Positions 24,989-33,964 of a DNA stretch of 56,251 nt are shown piece by piece. Source of the stretch: UBA4363 sp002393965 (GTDB lineage Bacteria; Bacteroidota; Bacteroidia; Bacteroidales; Paludibacteraceae). Positions within the stretch are counted from its first letter, which is position 1; every line of letters starts with the position of its first letter. The position numbers and the translations under genes are program-made. The notes beneath the pieces are model-generated. The model ran no database searches. It saw only the letters and a program-made list of their open reading frames with translations, and was not told the DNA's origin. Location of the stretch: assembly GCA_946542925.1 (NCBI GenBank), contig CAMNLA010000051.1, forward strand, positions 1 through 56,251, read 5' to 3'.

Positions 24989-26317
24989 TCATATTGAATC
25001 TACAGTCATTGACAACTGTGATTCAGAACTAAAATTTCCAATTTTTATTTTTTCAATGGAGTTAATCTTTCGTTCATCATAGGGTGCTGTGATACGAATG
25101 TAGTTCTCTGTAAATCCATACATGTTTTTGCCTTTTTTTGCAGCCTCCCATAAAACAGTTGCCGTTTTCCCAATGTTAGCCTTATAGAAATCTAACAGTT
25201 TCTTATCTGATATTTTGTGTAGTATTTCGCTTCGTTCTTTTTTTTCGTTTGGGGTTACTCTGTATGGTATTTCCAAGGCCTTTGTTCCTGCACGTTCAGA
25301 ATAGCTGAAGACATGCAGTTGAGATATATCTAATTTCTGAATGAATTCAGTACTTTCATTAAAGAATTCCGGTCTCTCTCCTCGTGTACCAACAATAACG
25401 TCAACTCCGATAAAAGCGTTTGGCATCCATTTTTTTATCATATGTACCTTTTCTGCAAACAGTTCTCTTTTATATCTTCTGTGCATCAGTTCAAGCACCG
25501 AGTTGCACCCTGATTGTAATGGAATGTGGAAATGAGGAGCAAAGTGTTTTGATTCAGCTACAAAGAGAATTATTTCATCTGTCAGCAGATTAGGCTCTAT
25601 ACTAGAGATGCGATACCTTTCGACTATTTCATTTTCGTCTAGTCTTCGTATGAGTTGATAAAGATTCTCGGAAGTCCCTTTGCCAAAATCACCTAGATTA
25701 ACTCCAGTTAGGACAATCTCCTTTGCTCCTTCAGCAGCTGCTTTTCTTGCGGAATTTAATGTTTCTTCTATACTTGCACTCCTACTTCTTCCTCTAGCAA
25801 AAGGAATGGTACAGTAAGTGCAGTAATAGTCACATCCATCCTGTATTTTCAAGAAATGTCGGGTACGTTCATCGTATGAACAAGAAGGAGCGAAGTTGCG
25901 TATGTTTTTCGTCTGGGTATGGTGGATTTCGGCATGATTTTGTTTCTTGTTCTGATGATCTTGAACCATTCCTACGTATTGTTCAATATCAAACTTTTCC
26001 TTTATGCCTAAGACGAGTTCCACACCCTCTAAATTTGCCAATTCTTCTGGTTTGAGTTGTGCGTAACAACCAGTGACAATTATTAATGCGTTGGGGTGTA
26101 TACGATGTAGATGAGAGATAGCCTGTCTGCATTTATGATCCGCGGTGTCTGTTACGGAACAAGTATTAACTATGCATAGGTCGGCCTGTTCGCCTTTCTT
26201 TGCATTACGGAAACCATGTTCATTCAATTGTTTTGCAATTGCGGATGTTTCTGCGAAATTTAACTTGCAGCCCAAGGTGTGGTATGCAACGGAGAACGTT
26301 TCTTTTGATTTCTTCAT
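24989..26317 (-). CDS. mtaB: tRNA t6A37 methylthiotransferase
   Basis: 442 residues from ATG 26315-26317; the frame extends to a GTG at 26341, which overlaps the upstream gene. The N-terminal UPF0004 domain has its cysteines in YHTLGCKLN, VNTCSVT and VTGCYAQ. The radical-SAM cluster motif is CDYYCTYC. A short C-terminal TRAM-like region follows (NMYGFTENYIRI). MtaB adds a methylthio group to N6-threonylcarbamoyladenosine 37. The sequence HTLGCKLNFAETS distinguishes MtaB from MiaB and RimO. It starts one base after the stop of the lipoprotein gene, so the two are coupled. Confidence 0.93.
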   Translation of the reverse strand: MKKSKETFSVAYHTLGCKLNFAETSAIAKQLNEHGFRNAKKGEQADLCIVNTCSVTDTADHKCRQAISHLHRIHPNALIIVTGCYAQLKPEELANLEGVELVLGIKEKFDIEQYVGMVQDHQNKKQNHAEIHHTQTKNIRNFAPSCSYDERTRHFLKIQDGCDYYCTYCTIPFARGRSRSASIEETLNSARKAAAEGAKEIVLTGVNLGDFGKGTSENLYQLIRRLDENEIVERYRISSIEPNLLTDEIILFVAESKHFAPHFHIPLQSGCNSVLELMHRRYKRELFAEKVHMIKKWMPNAFIGVDVIVGTRGERPEFFNESTEFIQKLDISQLHVFSYSERAGTKALEIPYRVTPNEKKERSEILHKISDKKLLDFYKANIGKTATVLWEAAKKGKNMYGFTENYIRITAPYDERKINSIEKIKIGNFSSESQLSMTVDSI

Positions 26318-26318
26318 G

Positions 26319-26801
26319 TCAAAATGGAATTTCTTCTCCACTGACTATATCGACCTTTGTGTATTTTTTTGTTCGGATATAGTAGTTGTATGTTTCGTAA
26401 GTTTCAAATCTATCTTCACCATCATATCCTGCTTTGATAACTATTTTATCACCTTGTGATAGAAATGTAAATGTCAGCCCTTTCTTTCCTTGTGTCATTT
26501 CTTTGATACTTTTGTCATACTCCAGACATTCTTTTTTCTGGTTTAGATAGTTCCGTATTTGGTTGTTCAGTTCTTCGTTGTTACTACTAATGTGGACGTC
26601 TTTCCTTTTGGGAGAATTAGACGGAGCGATGGTATTTTGCTTTTCATTATTATCTATAAGTATTTGTTCTGTAGAGTCTTGGTTATTTGTAGAAACAATT
26701 AAAGAATCTTCATCATTAGGGGATGTGTTGATTGTTTCTTTCTTGCAGCTTCCTAATATGGTGCAAAGAGAAATACAGAATAAAATGAAATTATTTTTCA
26801 T
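26319..26801 (-). CDS. Lipoprotein of unknown function
   Basis: 160 residues. MKNNFILFCISLCTILGSCKK is a lipoprotein signal with lipobox LGSC, and Cys19 would be lipidated. A polar Ser/Asn/Asp-rich linker (about residues 24-85) precedes a small C-terminal domain with YLNQKKECLEYDKSIKEM and several beta strands ending GEEIPF. I recognise no family. It lies between a LuxR-type regulator (20 bases upstream) and mtaB (one base downstream), all on the minus strand. Confidence 0.75.
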   Translation of the reverse strand: MKNNFILFCISLCTILGSCKKETINTSPNDEDSLIVSTNNQDSTEQILIDNNEKQNTIAPSNSPKRKDVHISSNNEELNNQIRNYLNQKKECLEYDKSIKEMTQGKKGLTFTFLSQGDKIVIKAGYDGEDRFETYETYNYYIRTKKYTKVDIVSGEEIPF

Positions 26802-26821
26802 TATAGTTGTTTTATTATTTT

Positions 26822-27415
26822 TCAGTCGATGTCGTTATATGAGATTAGATTATTCAGAAGGGCATATACAGTTAAACCACTGACTGATTTTATGCCAGTT
26901 TTTTTGACAATATTTTTTCTGTGACTAATGACTGTATGAATTGATATATAGTATTTTTCTGCTATTTCCTTGTTGGTCAAACCTCTCGCTATGGCTACGA
27001 GAATTTCGTTTTCACGATCAGTCAGTTCCTCAGATTCATTTTTGCGTTCTGTCTTCTCATTTCGTTTCAGGGCTTGTAGTTTATTTTGGATGCGAGTGTC
27101 ATTGTCGTTGATGCTGATTTCGGCATCAAATTGATCCCGTATTTCTTTGTCCACGAAACTATATTCTATAGCGACGAGAGAACATTCATCATTTATTCCA
27201 TATAGTTGTCGGATGTTGCGGCGAGATGAGGGATCCAACAGACATGGATTGAATAGTAAGAGATCTGGGATACGAGCAAGGAGGTGTTCTGTCAGTCGGT
27301 TTGTATCGAAATAGAAAGCGTCGACCGTGAAGTCCTGGATTCGTTGAATGATATTTTTCAAACCTTCCTGAACTATAGGGGAAGGTTCGACAATCATGAT
27401 TTTTTTTTCTTTCAT
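26822..27415 (-). CDS. LuxR-type regulator with degenerate receiver domain
   Basis: 197 residues from ATG 27413-27415. The C-terminal helix-turn-helix is canonical (LTDRENEILVAIARGLTNKEIAEKYYISIHTVISHRKNIVKKTGI). The N-terminal receiver starts KIMIVEPSPIVQEGL, but the paired acidic residues are reduced to a single Glu, and the phospho-acceptor position reads LLLFNPCL, with Asn where Asp is expected. Phosphorylation by a histidine kinase is therefore unlikely. Its ATG overlaps the TGA of the hemerythrin gene, so the two are translationally coupled, which suggests a signal from an oxygen- or NO-binding partner. Confidence 0.88.
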   Translation of the reverse strand: MKEKKIMIVEPSPIVQEGLKNIIQRIQDFTVDAFYFDTNRLTEHLLARIPDLLLFNPCLLDPSSRRNIRQLYGINDECSLVAIEYSFVDKEIRDQFDAEISINDNDTRIQNKLQALKRNEKTERKNESEELTDRENEILVAIARGLTNKEIAEKYYISIHTVISHRKNIVKKTGIKSVSGLTVYALLNNLISYNDID

Positions 27416-28104
27416 ACCCGATTCTCCTTCTCCAAGCATTTAACAATAGGGCTTAAGATAAGATCTTCAATAAGTGTGTGAGTATCAAGGTCTTCTTGAA
27501 AGTGAAACAGTTTATCAAGAAGATCAATTTTCTGCATATCATGTTCTGGCATTGACATATACTTGATAATGATATTTTTCAGGTCAGTAAGTTTGTCTTC
27601 GATATTTTGATGATGTATTTCAGATTGTTCTTTCGGCGTTTTCTGCTTGATGTTTTTGCAAAGGTTCAAAATGTAAGGAAACATCACATTTTCTTCGTAT
27701 AGAAGATGTTTTTTTACTTCGGAAGAGTATTCGTTGAAGAAATGAGCCAGAGCCTTTTCTGTATTCTCATTATAGTATTTTGCAAGAGATACCAGCGCTT
27801 TTTTGATTTCTGGAATTTTAATTTTTCGATAATAGTTATGTGAATTTTGTAAAAACAGAACGAGTTTTTCTGCATATTTAGGGTAATCAACATCAGAGAG
27901 ACTTGATTTCTGAAGGGAGTTAATATTGCAAATAGTCAAGAAAAGATCGGTAGGAAGTTTAGCTTTCTGGCATACCTCATCTATGCTTTGATCTCCAAAT
28001 CCAAGAGGGATACAGAATCGGTTGATGACATGCAAGTAGTTGTGATTCATGTGTACGATGTCTGCCATTTTCATGTTGGCTGTAATCTGTATTTTACTTT
28101 GCAT
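27412..28104 (-). CDS. Hemerythrin-domain protein
   Basis: 230 residues, all helical. After an N-terminal segment (IVHMNHNYLHVINRFCIPLGFG) resembling the DUF542-like start of YtfE/ScdA proteins, a hemerythrin four-helix bundle shows spaced ligands: FLQNSHNYYRK, EVKKHLLYEENVMFPYI, SEIHHQNIEDKL and FQEDLDTHTLIEDLILSPIV. Such proteins bind a di-iron centre and respond to oxygen or nitric oxide, some repairing iron-sulfur clusters. The four-base overlap with the LuxR gene suggests a sensor-regulator pair. I see no convincing promoter in the short gap upstream. Confidence 0.87.
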   Translation of the reverse strand: MQSKIQITANMKMADIVHMNHNYLHVINRFCIPLGFGDQSIDEVCQKAKLPTDLFLTICNINSLQKSSLSDVDYPKYAEKLVLFLQNSHNYYRKIKIPEIKKALVSLAKYYNENTEKALAHFFNEYSSEVKKHLLYEENVMFPYILNLCKNIKQKTPKEQSEIHHQNIEDKLTDLKNIIIKYMSMPEHDMQKIDLLDKLFHFQEDLDTHTLIEDLILSPIVKCLEKENRV

Positions 28105-28145
28105 ATAATAATATTGTTTTAACTAATTTATCTGTTTTCCTTTTC

Positions 28146-29000
28146 TTACCAAGAACCTCCGGCTCCTCCACCTCCAAAACTTCCCCCTCCAAATCCTCCA
28201 AAATTGTTATTAAAGTTTGATGAGCTAAATTCTCCGTTTGGGTTGTTGTATTTTTTTCTTGAGTTCAAATAAGAGCCTGCCGTATATGTAGCATTATAAT
28301 AAAACAGTCTTGAATTTCTACGAATGATAAGAAAAATGATAATAATGGTAAAAATCAAACTAAACCAACTGAATTTATCTTCTTTTCCGTTCTTCTTACG
28401 TGGTAAATGATATTCTTTCCTTGCATACTTAAACAATTGATCGCAAGCTTTGTATATACCTGTGTAGTAGTCATTCACTTTAAAGAAAGGAATCATGGAG
28501 TTTTGGATAATTTCAGAACAGATTGCATCTGGGATAGCGCCTTCCAACCCGTATCCAGTAGCAATGAATACTTCGCCTCTTCCTGTTTCATTTTTAGGCT
28601 TTACAAGAATAACGATTCCGTTGTTGTATTCTTTATTTCCTATACCCCAACTTCGTCCAATCAATGTGGCATATTCAGCCTTGTCTTGTCCATTGAGATT
28701 GTCTACCGTTACAACACAAATTTGGTTACTCGTAGAATCATCTATCATAATGAGGTATTGCTCCAATTTTTCTGACTGTTCTTTTGTAAAGAGATTAGCG
28801 AAATCATTTACCAGATGTGGAGGTTGGGGTCTAGTTGGTATTTCTACGGCTACAGTTTCAGTCAAGCATACGATTTCCAAAGCGATAATAATCACGAAAC
28901 GTATGACAAATGAAAATAGGAGATCATTCGTCGTACTTTTGTTTGAAAGATGGCAATTATTCAAATTCAAAAGAAATCTCGTTTGGTAGTTCATTGACAT
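28146..29000 (-). CDS. TPM-domain membrane protein, glycine-rich C-terminus
   Basis: 284 residues. A hydrophobic segment (LLFSFVIRFVIIIALEIVCL) precedes the TPM domain (PPHLVNDFANLFTKEQSEKL through IPDAICSEIIQNSMIPFF, about residues 59-185). A second membrane helix (WFSLIFTIIIIFLII) and a glycine/asparagine-rich tail end in GGGGAGGSW. This is the YgcG layout. TPM proteins are proposed phosphatases or assembly factors; function here is unknown. The apparent ATG at 29000 overlaps the upstream TPM gene by 44 bases, so the true start may be a later codon near residue 26. Confidence 0.82.
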   Translation of the reverse strand: MSMNYQTRFLLNLNNCHLSNKSTTNDLLFSFVIRFVIIIALEIVCLTETVAVEIPTRPQPPHLVNDFANLFTKEQSEKLEQYLIMIDDSTSNQICVVTVDNLNGQDKAEYATLIGRSWGIGNKEYNNGIVILVKPKNETGRGEVFIATGYGLEGAIPDAICSEIIQNSMIPFFKVNDYYTGIYKACDQLFKYARKEYHLPRKKNGKEDKFSWFSLIFTIIIIFLIIRRNSRLFYYNATYTAGSYLNSRKKYNNPNGEFSSSNFNNNFGGFGGGSFGGGGAGGSW

Positions 29001-29397
29001 CGTTGGTATCGATTGGAAAATACTTTGCTAATTGTTTTCCGGTCTGTATGATGGCCATACATATGCCAAAACAATAGTTTTGTTTTGAGAATTCAGTGCG
29101 TATATTTCTATATATTTCGTTCCAAAATCCGTTAGGAACGCAATTGTTGATACCCTGATCTCCTATAACAGCAAATTGATGGTCTTTAATAGAGATATAG
29201 AAAAGAACAGCATTCCTATTCTTTGTTCGATCCATTCCGAGTTTTTTAAATACCTCTATCCCGTGTTTTTCTAACTCGCCTTTACATGTTCTTTCAACTC
29301 GCAGTCTAATTTCGCCTGATGTCATAGATTCAGCTTGGCTGATGCTCCTCTCGATTTGGCGTTTTTCCTCTGGAGAGAAAAAAGATAAGGCATTCAT
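28957..29397 (-). CDS. Soluble TPM-domain protein
   Basis: 146 residues without membrane segments. It contains a TPM domain (FFSPEEKRQIERSISQAESMTSGEIRLRVER, then NAVLFYISIKDHQFAVIGDQGINNCV). This is the second member of the pair of TPM genes that commonly follow lemA in Bacteroidales. Gap to lemA 17 bases; overlap with the downstream membrane TPM gene 44 bases. The biochemical role of this set is not established. Confidence 0.85.
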   Translation of the reverse strand: MNALSFFSPEEKRQIERSISQAESMTSGEIRLRVERTCKGELEKHGIEVFKKLGMDRTKNRNAVLFYISIKDHQFAVIGDQGINNCVPNGFWNEIYRNIRTEFSKQNYCFGICMAIIQTGKQLAKYFPIDTNDVNELPNEISFEFE

Positions 29398-29414
29398 ATG
29401 CAGATTTCTTGATT

Positions 29415-29993
29415 TTAGTCGAAATTCACATTAGGTGTCTGTTCTTCTGCTTCCGTAGTTTCAAAGTATGCTTTTGTCTCGAACCCCATGAAGTTATACG
29501 GAATTTGCCGTATTTTAGTGTTGTAATTTTTGCAGGCGTTGTTGAAGTCCATTCTTGCCACAGCAATCCTATTTTCGGTTCCCTCGAGTTGTGCTTGAAG
29601 ATCCTGAAAGTTTTGATTTGCTTTCAAATCAGGATAGTTCTCTTGAATAGCCAAGAGTTTCCCGAGTGCTGCACTGAGTTCTCCTTGGGCAGCTTGGTAT
29701 TCCTTTAATTTTTCTGGAGTAAGGTTTTGAGGATCAACAGTAATCTGAGTTGATTTTGCACGGGCAGAAATGACGCTTTCCAAAGTGCTTTTTTCGTGTT
29801 TTGCATATCCCTTTACGGTGTTGACCAGATTGGGGATAAGGTCTGCTCTTCGTTTGTATTGATTCTCAACTTGAGCCCATTGAGCCGTTGTATTTTCCTC
29901 TAGTTGTACAACAGAGTTATAAGCCTTGATTCCCCAGATAACAACCAGTAGGATGACCAATGCAACAGAAATGAGTGTAATGTGTTTCTTCAT
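29415..29993 (-). CDS. LemA family protein
   Basis: 192 residues. One N-terminal membrane helix (ITLISVALVILLVVIWGIKAYN) is followed by the conserved LemA core: TAQWAQVENQYKRRADLIPNLVNTVKGYAKHEKSTLESVISARAK, and FQDLQAQLEGTENRIAVARMDFNNACKNYNTKIRQIP. The core is a long helical bundle facing the cytoplasm or periplasm. Function is not settled. It is the first gene of the lemA-TPM-TPM operon, with a promoter box at 30015. Confidence 0.95.
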   Translation of the reverse strand: MKKHITLISVALVILLVVIWGIKAYNSVVQLEENTTAQWAQVENQYKRRADLIPNLVNTVKGYAKHEKSTLESVISARAKSTQITVDPQNLTPEKLKEYQAAQGELSAALGKLLAIQENYPDLKANQNFQDLQAQLEGTENRIAVARMDFNNACKNYNTKIRQIPYNFMGFETKAYFETTEAEEQTPNVNFD

Positions 29994-30014
29994 GATAATT
30001 TATTTGATTTATGA

Positions 30015-30022
30015 CAAATATA
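30015..30022 (-). promoter_or_regulatory. lemA promoter -7 box
   Basis: Minus strand TATATTTG, 21 bases before the lemA ATG. No clear -33 partner. Confidence 0.55.
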
Positions 30023-30072
30023 CTAAAACTTTCCTTTTTGTTGGTCGTTTCATTTTGTTTCGCCATGTAGGT

Positions 30073-30115
30073 AAAAGAAAAAAGGAAGGTCTCTGAAAGA
30101 AGCCTTCCTTTTTTT
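30073..30115 (-). terminator. Terminator of the acyl-CoA carboxylase operon
   Basis: AAAAAAGGAAGG (30078-30089) pairs with CCTTCCTTTTTT (30103-30114). T runs occur on both strands, so the hairpin could end transcription either way. It lies just past the carboxyltransferase stop. Confidence 0.85.
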
Positions 30116-30131
30116 GTGCGCTTTAATTTTT

Positions 30132-31661
30132 TTATAATGGAATATTTCCGTGTTTCTTCGCAGGATTTGAACGGATTTTTGTCTGTGCCATATCCAAAGC
30201 TTGAATAAGTTTTACACGGGTCTGTTGTGGAAGGATTACTTCATCTATATAGCCCAATTCGGCTGCTCTGTACGGATTAGAGAATTTTTCTGCGTATTCC
30301 TCTTTTGCTTTTGCCTTTTCGTCGTCTGAAGCCTTGTGATACAGGATGTTTACAGCACCGTCAGCACCCATAACTGCAATTTCAGCAGTAGGGTAGGCGA
30401 AGTTGATGTCTGCTCCTGTATGTTTTGAACTCATGACAATATAAGCACCGCCATAGGCTTTACGTGTGATGATTGTTATTTTCGGTACGGTCGCTTCAAC
30501 AAAAGCATATACAATCTTTGCACCATGTCGGATAATGCCGTTGTGTTCTTGTATAGTACCAGGAAGGAATCCAGGAACATCCTCAAAGGTAATCAGAGGA
30601 ATATTAAAACAATCGCAGAATCGGATGAACCTCGCAGCTTTGTCAGAAGCGTCAATGTCAAGAACACCGGCTTGATATGCAGGTTGATTTGCCACTACTC
30701 CGATGGTTTTTCCGTCTAAATGTGCAAATCCAATAACAATGTTAGGAGCAAATCCAGCCATTACTTCGAAGAAGTATCCGTCATCCACGACTCCTTCAAT
30801 AATCTGTTTAATGTCGTATGGTTTGTTCGGGTCTTCTGGAATGATTGTATTCAAGCTTTCATTCTCTTCGTTTGTTGAATCAGTCGGTACGATAGGAGCA
30901 TCTTCCAGATTGTTAGAAGGAAGGAAAGATAGTAATTCTCTAACCATCATCAGTGTCTCTTCCTCTGTATCGCCCATAAAATGCGCTACTCCCGATTTTG
31001 ATGTATGAGTTTGTGCGCCTCCCAGGTCTTCCTTGCTCACCACTTCATTTGTCACGGTCTTTACAACATCCGGACCTGTTACGAACATATGTGATTTTTC
31101 TTTCACCATGAAGATGAAATCGGTCAAAGCAGGAGAATAGCATGCACCTCCAGCACAAGGTCCCATGATTACAGAAATTTGAGGGATAACACCCGAAGCA
31201 ATTGTGTTTTGGTAGAAGATGTCCCCATATCCAGCCAGAGAAGCAACTCCTTCTTGAATACGTGCACCTCCGGAGTCGTTGATGGCAATGATTGGAGCTC
31301 CCATCTTCAGAGCCATACGCTGTATCTTGGTGATTTTGTCTGCAGCAGAACGTCCCAAAGACCCTCCATATACTGTAAAATCGTAGGAATATACAAAAAT
31401 TGTGCGACCAGCAATCTTACCATATCCTGCAACAATGCCATCTCCAAGGATATGTTTTTTTTCCATTCCGAAGTTAGAGCATCGGTGAGTGACAAATTTA
31501 TCAATCTCGACAAATGTGTTTGGATCCAGCAATGTGTTAATACGTTCACGAGCTGTCATTTTGCCTTGTTCGTGCTGGCGGTCGATTCTTTCTTGTCCTC
31601 CGCCTAAGTCAGCGGTTTTATTCAATTCTACTAAATGCTCTTGCGCTTTGTTCAGTGCCAT
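30132..31661 (-). CDS. Acyl-CoA carboxylase carboxyltransferase subunit
   Basis: 509 residues, the length of PccB/MmdA-type carboxyltransferases. The N-half contains GKMTARERINTLLDPNTF and GGARIQEGVASLAGYGDIFYQN. The C-half contains GFLPGTIQEHNGIIRHGAKIVYAF and KAYGGAYIVMSSKHTGAD, with the two oxyanion glycine loops. It transfers carboxylate from carboxybiotin to propionyl-CoA (methylmalonyl-CoA) or a related acyl-CoA. With the biotin carrier and biotin carboxylase genes upstream it forms a soluble ATP-dependent carboxylase; no membrane OadB-type decarboxylase subunit is present. Substrate choice (propionyl or acetyl) is inference. Confidence 0.93.
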   Translation of the reverse strand: MALNKAQEHLVELNKTADLGGGQERIDRQHEQGKMTARERINTLLDPNTFVEIDKFVTHRCSNFGMEKKHILGDGIVAGYGKIAGRTIFVYSYDFTVYGGSLGRSAADKITKIQRMALKMGAPIIAINDSGGARIQEGVASLAGYGDIFYQNTIASGVIPQISVIMGPCAGGACYSPALTDFIFMVKEKSHMFVTGPDVVKTVTNEVVSKEDLGGAQTHTSKSGVAHFMGDTEEETLMMVRELLSFLPSNNLEDAPIVPTDSTNEENESLNTIIPEDPNKPYDIKQIIEGVVDDGYFFEVMAGFAPNIVIGFAHLDGKTIGVVANQPAYQAGVLDIDASDKAARFIRFCDCFNIPLITFEDVPGFLPGTIQEHNGIIRHGAKIVYAFVEATVPKITIITRKAYGGAYIVMSSKHTGADINFAYPTAEIAVMGADGAVNILYHKASDDEKAKAKEEYAEKFSNPYRAAELGYIDEVILPQQTRVKLIQALDMAQTKIRSNPAKKHGNIPL

Positions 31662-31742
31662 ATTCTATTTAGTGTGTTTGATTTTTATCTTTTCCAAAAT
31701 TTGCGGTTATCGTGTATTATTCAGGTTGTTTGGCTGATTATT

Positions 31743-32240
31743 TTACTCCAAAGTGACAAGAGTTTGGTTTCCGTCAATTGTGTCACCTTCCGCAATTAGA
31801 ATATCTTTGATTTTGCAGTCTCTTTTTACCTTGTATTCGCTCTGCATTTTCATGGCTTCCACAACAACAACAGCGTCTCCGGCATGCATTTCCTGACCTT
31901 TTTCAACAAGTACTTTCACGATTTTTCCTGGCATAGGGGAGAAGATTCGGTCTTGTTGTTCATCCACATCTTCTTTTTTTCTATTCCGTAGGTATTTTGC
32001 TTGAGAATCAACTATTTCAACAGGGAATGAGTGAAACTGGGTGTTGACAATGTAGGATTTGTCTTTGCGTTTGTACTCTGCGTTATAAGATTTGCTATTA
32101 TGGAGAATTGAGCAAACACCTGCTTCCGGCATAACAACATCCAGATTATATTCTTTGTCATCAATGCGAATAACCACATTGTTGCCATCCTTGCTAATCA
32201 ATTCTACGTTGGCAATTCGCCCTCCGATATGTACTTCCAT
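31743..32240 (-). CDS. Biotin carboxyl carrier protein of acyl-CoA carboxylase
   Basis: 165 residues. The C-terminal biotinyl domain contains VVEAMKMQSEYKV, whose EAMKM lysine receives biotin. It is preceded by SPMPGKIVKVLVEKGQEMHAGDAVVV. The N-terminal half (VHIGGRIANVELISKDGNNVVIRIDDKEYNL) probably docks to the carboxylase subunits. It carries the carboxyl group between the subunits encoded on either side. Gaps are 33 bases upstream and 81 downstream. Confidence 0.94.
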   Translation of the reverse strand: MEVHIGGRIANVELISKDGNNVVIRIDDKEYNLDVVMPEAGVCSILHNSKSYNAEYKRKDKSYIVNTQFHSFPVEIVDSQAKYLRNRKKEDVDEQQDRIFSPMPGKIVKVLVEKGQEMHAGDAVVVVEAMKMQSEYKVKRDCKIKDILIAEGDTIDGNQTLVTLE

Positions 32241-32273
32241 TTCTTCTGTACTTTGTGTATAGCTTATTGTAAA

Positions 32274-33785
32274 TTAGATACGCAGCATAGCATTGCGTTT
32301 GCCGAATTCCCTCCATTTTGAGATTACGCGGTTGTCTGTTGTCTTGGTTGCGTTTTCTTCAAGGTTGAGAATATAGTCCATATAAGCAGCAATGATGGCG
32401 ATATCTTCCGTTTCATCTTGGGAACCTTCGTAGTGTTCGTCAAGCAGAAATTCAGAATTCTTCTCAATAAATCCAGTATCGTATTTTCCACGCAGGAAGT
32501 CAGATGCATCCATGATGCGTCGAAGATAGTTGATGTTGGTCTTGATACCTGTTATTTTATATTCAAACAATACGCGTCTCATACGTTTGATAGCGTATGC
32601 ACGCGTTGTTGCCCATACAATCAGTTTACCAATCATTGGGTCGTAGAATATAGGAATTTCGTAACCTTCATATACATAGTTGTCTACTCTAGTACCAATG
32701 CCCAGAGGTTCTGTCAATTGTTGAATGATACCAGGAGACGGCATGAAATTATTTTCCGTATCTTCAGCGCAAATACGACATTCGATAGCATGTCCTCTTT
32801 GAACAATATCCTCTTGATGTAGGCGAAGAGGCAAGTTGTTTGCTACGTTGATTTGTTCCTTCACTAAGTCGATTCTCAGAACCTCTTCTGTGATAGGATG
32901 TTCTACTTGTAGACGGGTATTCATCTCCAAGAAGTAGTAATTCTTGTTATCGTCCACCAAAAATTCAATGGTTCCAGCTCCTGAGTAGTTGACAGCTTTG
33001 GCAGCCATAATGGCTTTTTCTCCCATATCTTTACGCAGGTCAGCTGTCATCATTGGTGATGGAGATTCCTCGACAATTTTTTGGTGGCGACGTTGTACTG
33101 AGCATTCGCGTTCACATAAGTGAATTACATTACCGAAGTTGTCACCTAGTATTTGGAATTCGATATGGTGTGGATTTTCAATGTATTTCTCAATGTATAG
33201 TGTTCCATTGGCAAAAGACGAGAGGGCTTCTGATTTAGCTGTGTTGTATGCTTCTTCGATTTCTTCATCTTTGCGAATCACGCGCATACCTTTGCCTCCA
33301 CCACCAGCCGAAGCTTTGACAATCACAGGATAACCTATTTCCTTAATTACTTTTTTCGCTTCTTCTAAAGAGAGATCGTGTTGTACGCCAGGCACTACTG
33401 GAACTCCGGCTTCAATCATGGTTTTACGGGCTGTGATTTTGTCACCCATCATTTCCATTGCTTCCGGTGATGGTCCAATCCATATAATACCTTCTTTTGC
33501 ACATCGACGGGCAAAATCTGAGGATTCAGAAAGGAAACCATATCCCGGATGTATGGCATCCGCACCTGTCTGTTTTGCTGCTGCTATCAAGTTATCAATA
33601 ACGAGATACGAGTCTTTTGATGGGGCTGGACCAATGCAGATTGCTTCATCAGCGTATAATACATGACGTGAAGTACGGTCGGCTTCTGAATAAACGGCAA
33701 CTGTGGCGATATTCATTTCTTTGCATGAGCGCATCACACGTACAGCTATCTCTCCTCGGTTAGCAATAAGTATTTTCTTTATCAT
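32274..33785 (-). CDS. Biotin carboxylase subunit of acyl-CoA carboxylase
   Basis: 503 residues. The start IKKILIANRGEIAVRVMRSCKEM, the ATP-grasp glycine loop KASAGGGGKGMRV, and EMNTRLQVEHPITEEV with the catalytic residues are all present. It carboxylates biotin with bicarbonate and ATP. The chain is about 50 residues longer at the C-terminus than E. coli AccC, a form usual for propionyl-CoA carboxylase alpha subunits that lack the biotin domain. First gene of the three-gene carboxylase operon; -7-like box at 33877. Confidence 0.95.
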   Translation of the reverse strand: MIKKILIANRGEIAVRVMRSCKEMNIATVAVYSEADRTSRHVLYADEAICIGPAPSKDSYLVIDNLIAAAKQTGADAIHPGYGFLSESSDFARRCAKEGIIWIGPSPEAMEMMGDKITARKTMIEAGVPVVPGVQHDLSLEEAKKVIKEIGYPVIVKASAGGGGKGMRVIRKDEEIEEAYNTAKSEALSSFANGTLYIEKYIENPHHIEFQILGDNFGNVIHLCERECSVQRRHQKIVEESPSPMMTADLRKDMGEKAIMAAKAVNYSGAGTIEFLVDDNKNYYFLEMNTRLQVEHPITEEVLRIDLVKEQINVANNLPLRLHQEDIVQRGHAIECRICAEDTENNFMPSPGIIQQLTEPLGIGTRVDNYVYEGYEIPIFYDPMIGKLIVWATTRAYAIKRMRRVLFEYKITGIKTNINYLRRIMDASDFLRGKYDTGFIEKNSEFLLDEHYEGSQDETEDIAIIAAYMDYILNLEENATKTTDNRVISKWREFGKRNAMLRI

Positions 33786-33876
33786 AGAAAAACGCTTGTA
33801 TCTTAGGTTATTTTTCAGAATAAAAGTCCGAATAAATTATCGGCCAATCAGTGGAGAGCAATGCAAAAAATTTGTG

Positions 33877-33884
33877 CAAAAATA
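33877..33884 (-). promoter_or_regulatory. Putative -7 box of the carboxylase operon
   Basis: Minus strand TATTTTTG, 92 bases before the ATG at 33785. No convincing -33. Confidence 0.45.
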
Positions 33885-33964
33885 GGGAATCTTATTTAGA
33901 ATACCTAACCCATTCTCGAGGCACAATTCATTTGCTTTAATTTGTGCAATAATTTAGGATTTGT

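Noticed and set aside
30132..33785. Sodium-pumping methylmalonyl-CoA decarboxylase
   Set aside because: A biotin carboxylase with ATP-grasp motifs is present and no membrane OadB/OadG subunit is encoded, so a soluble ATP-dependent carboxylase fits better.
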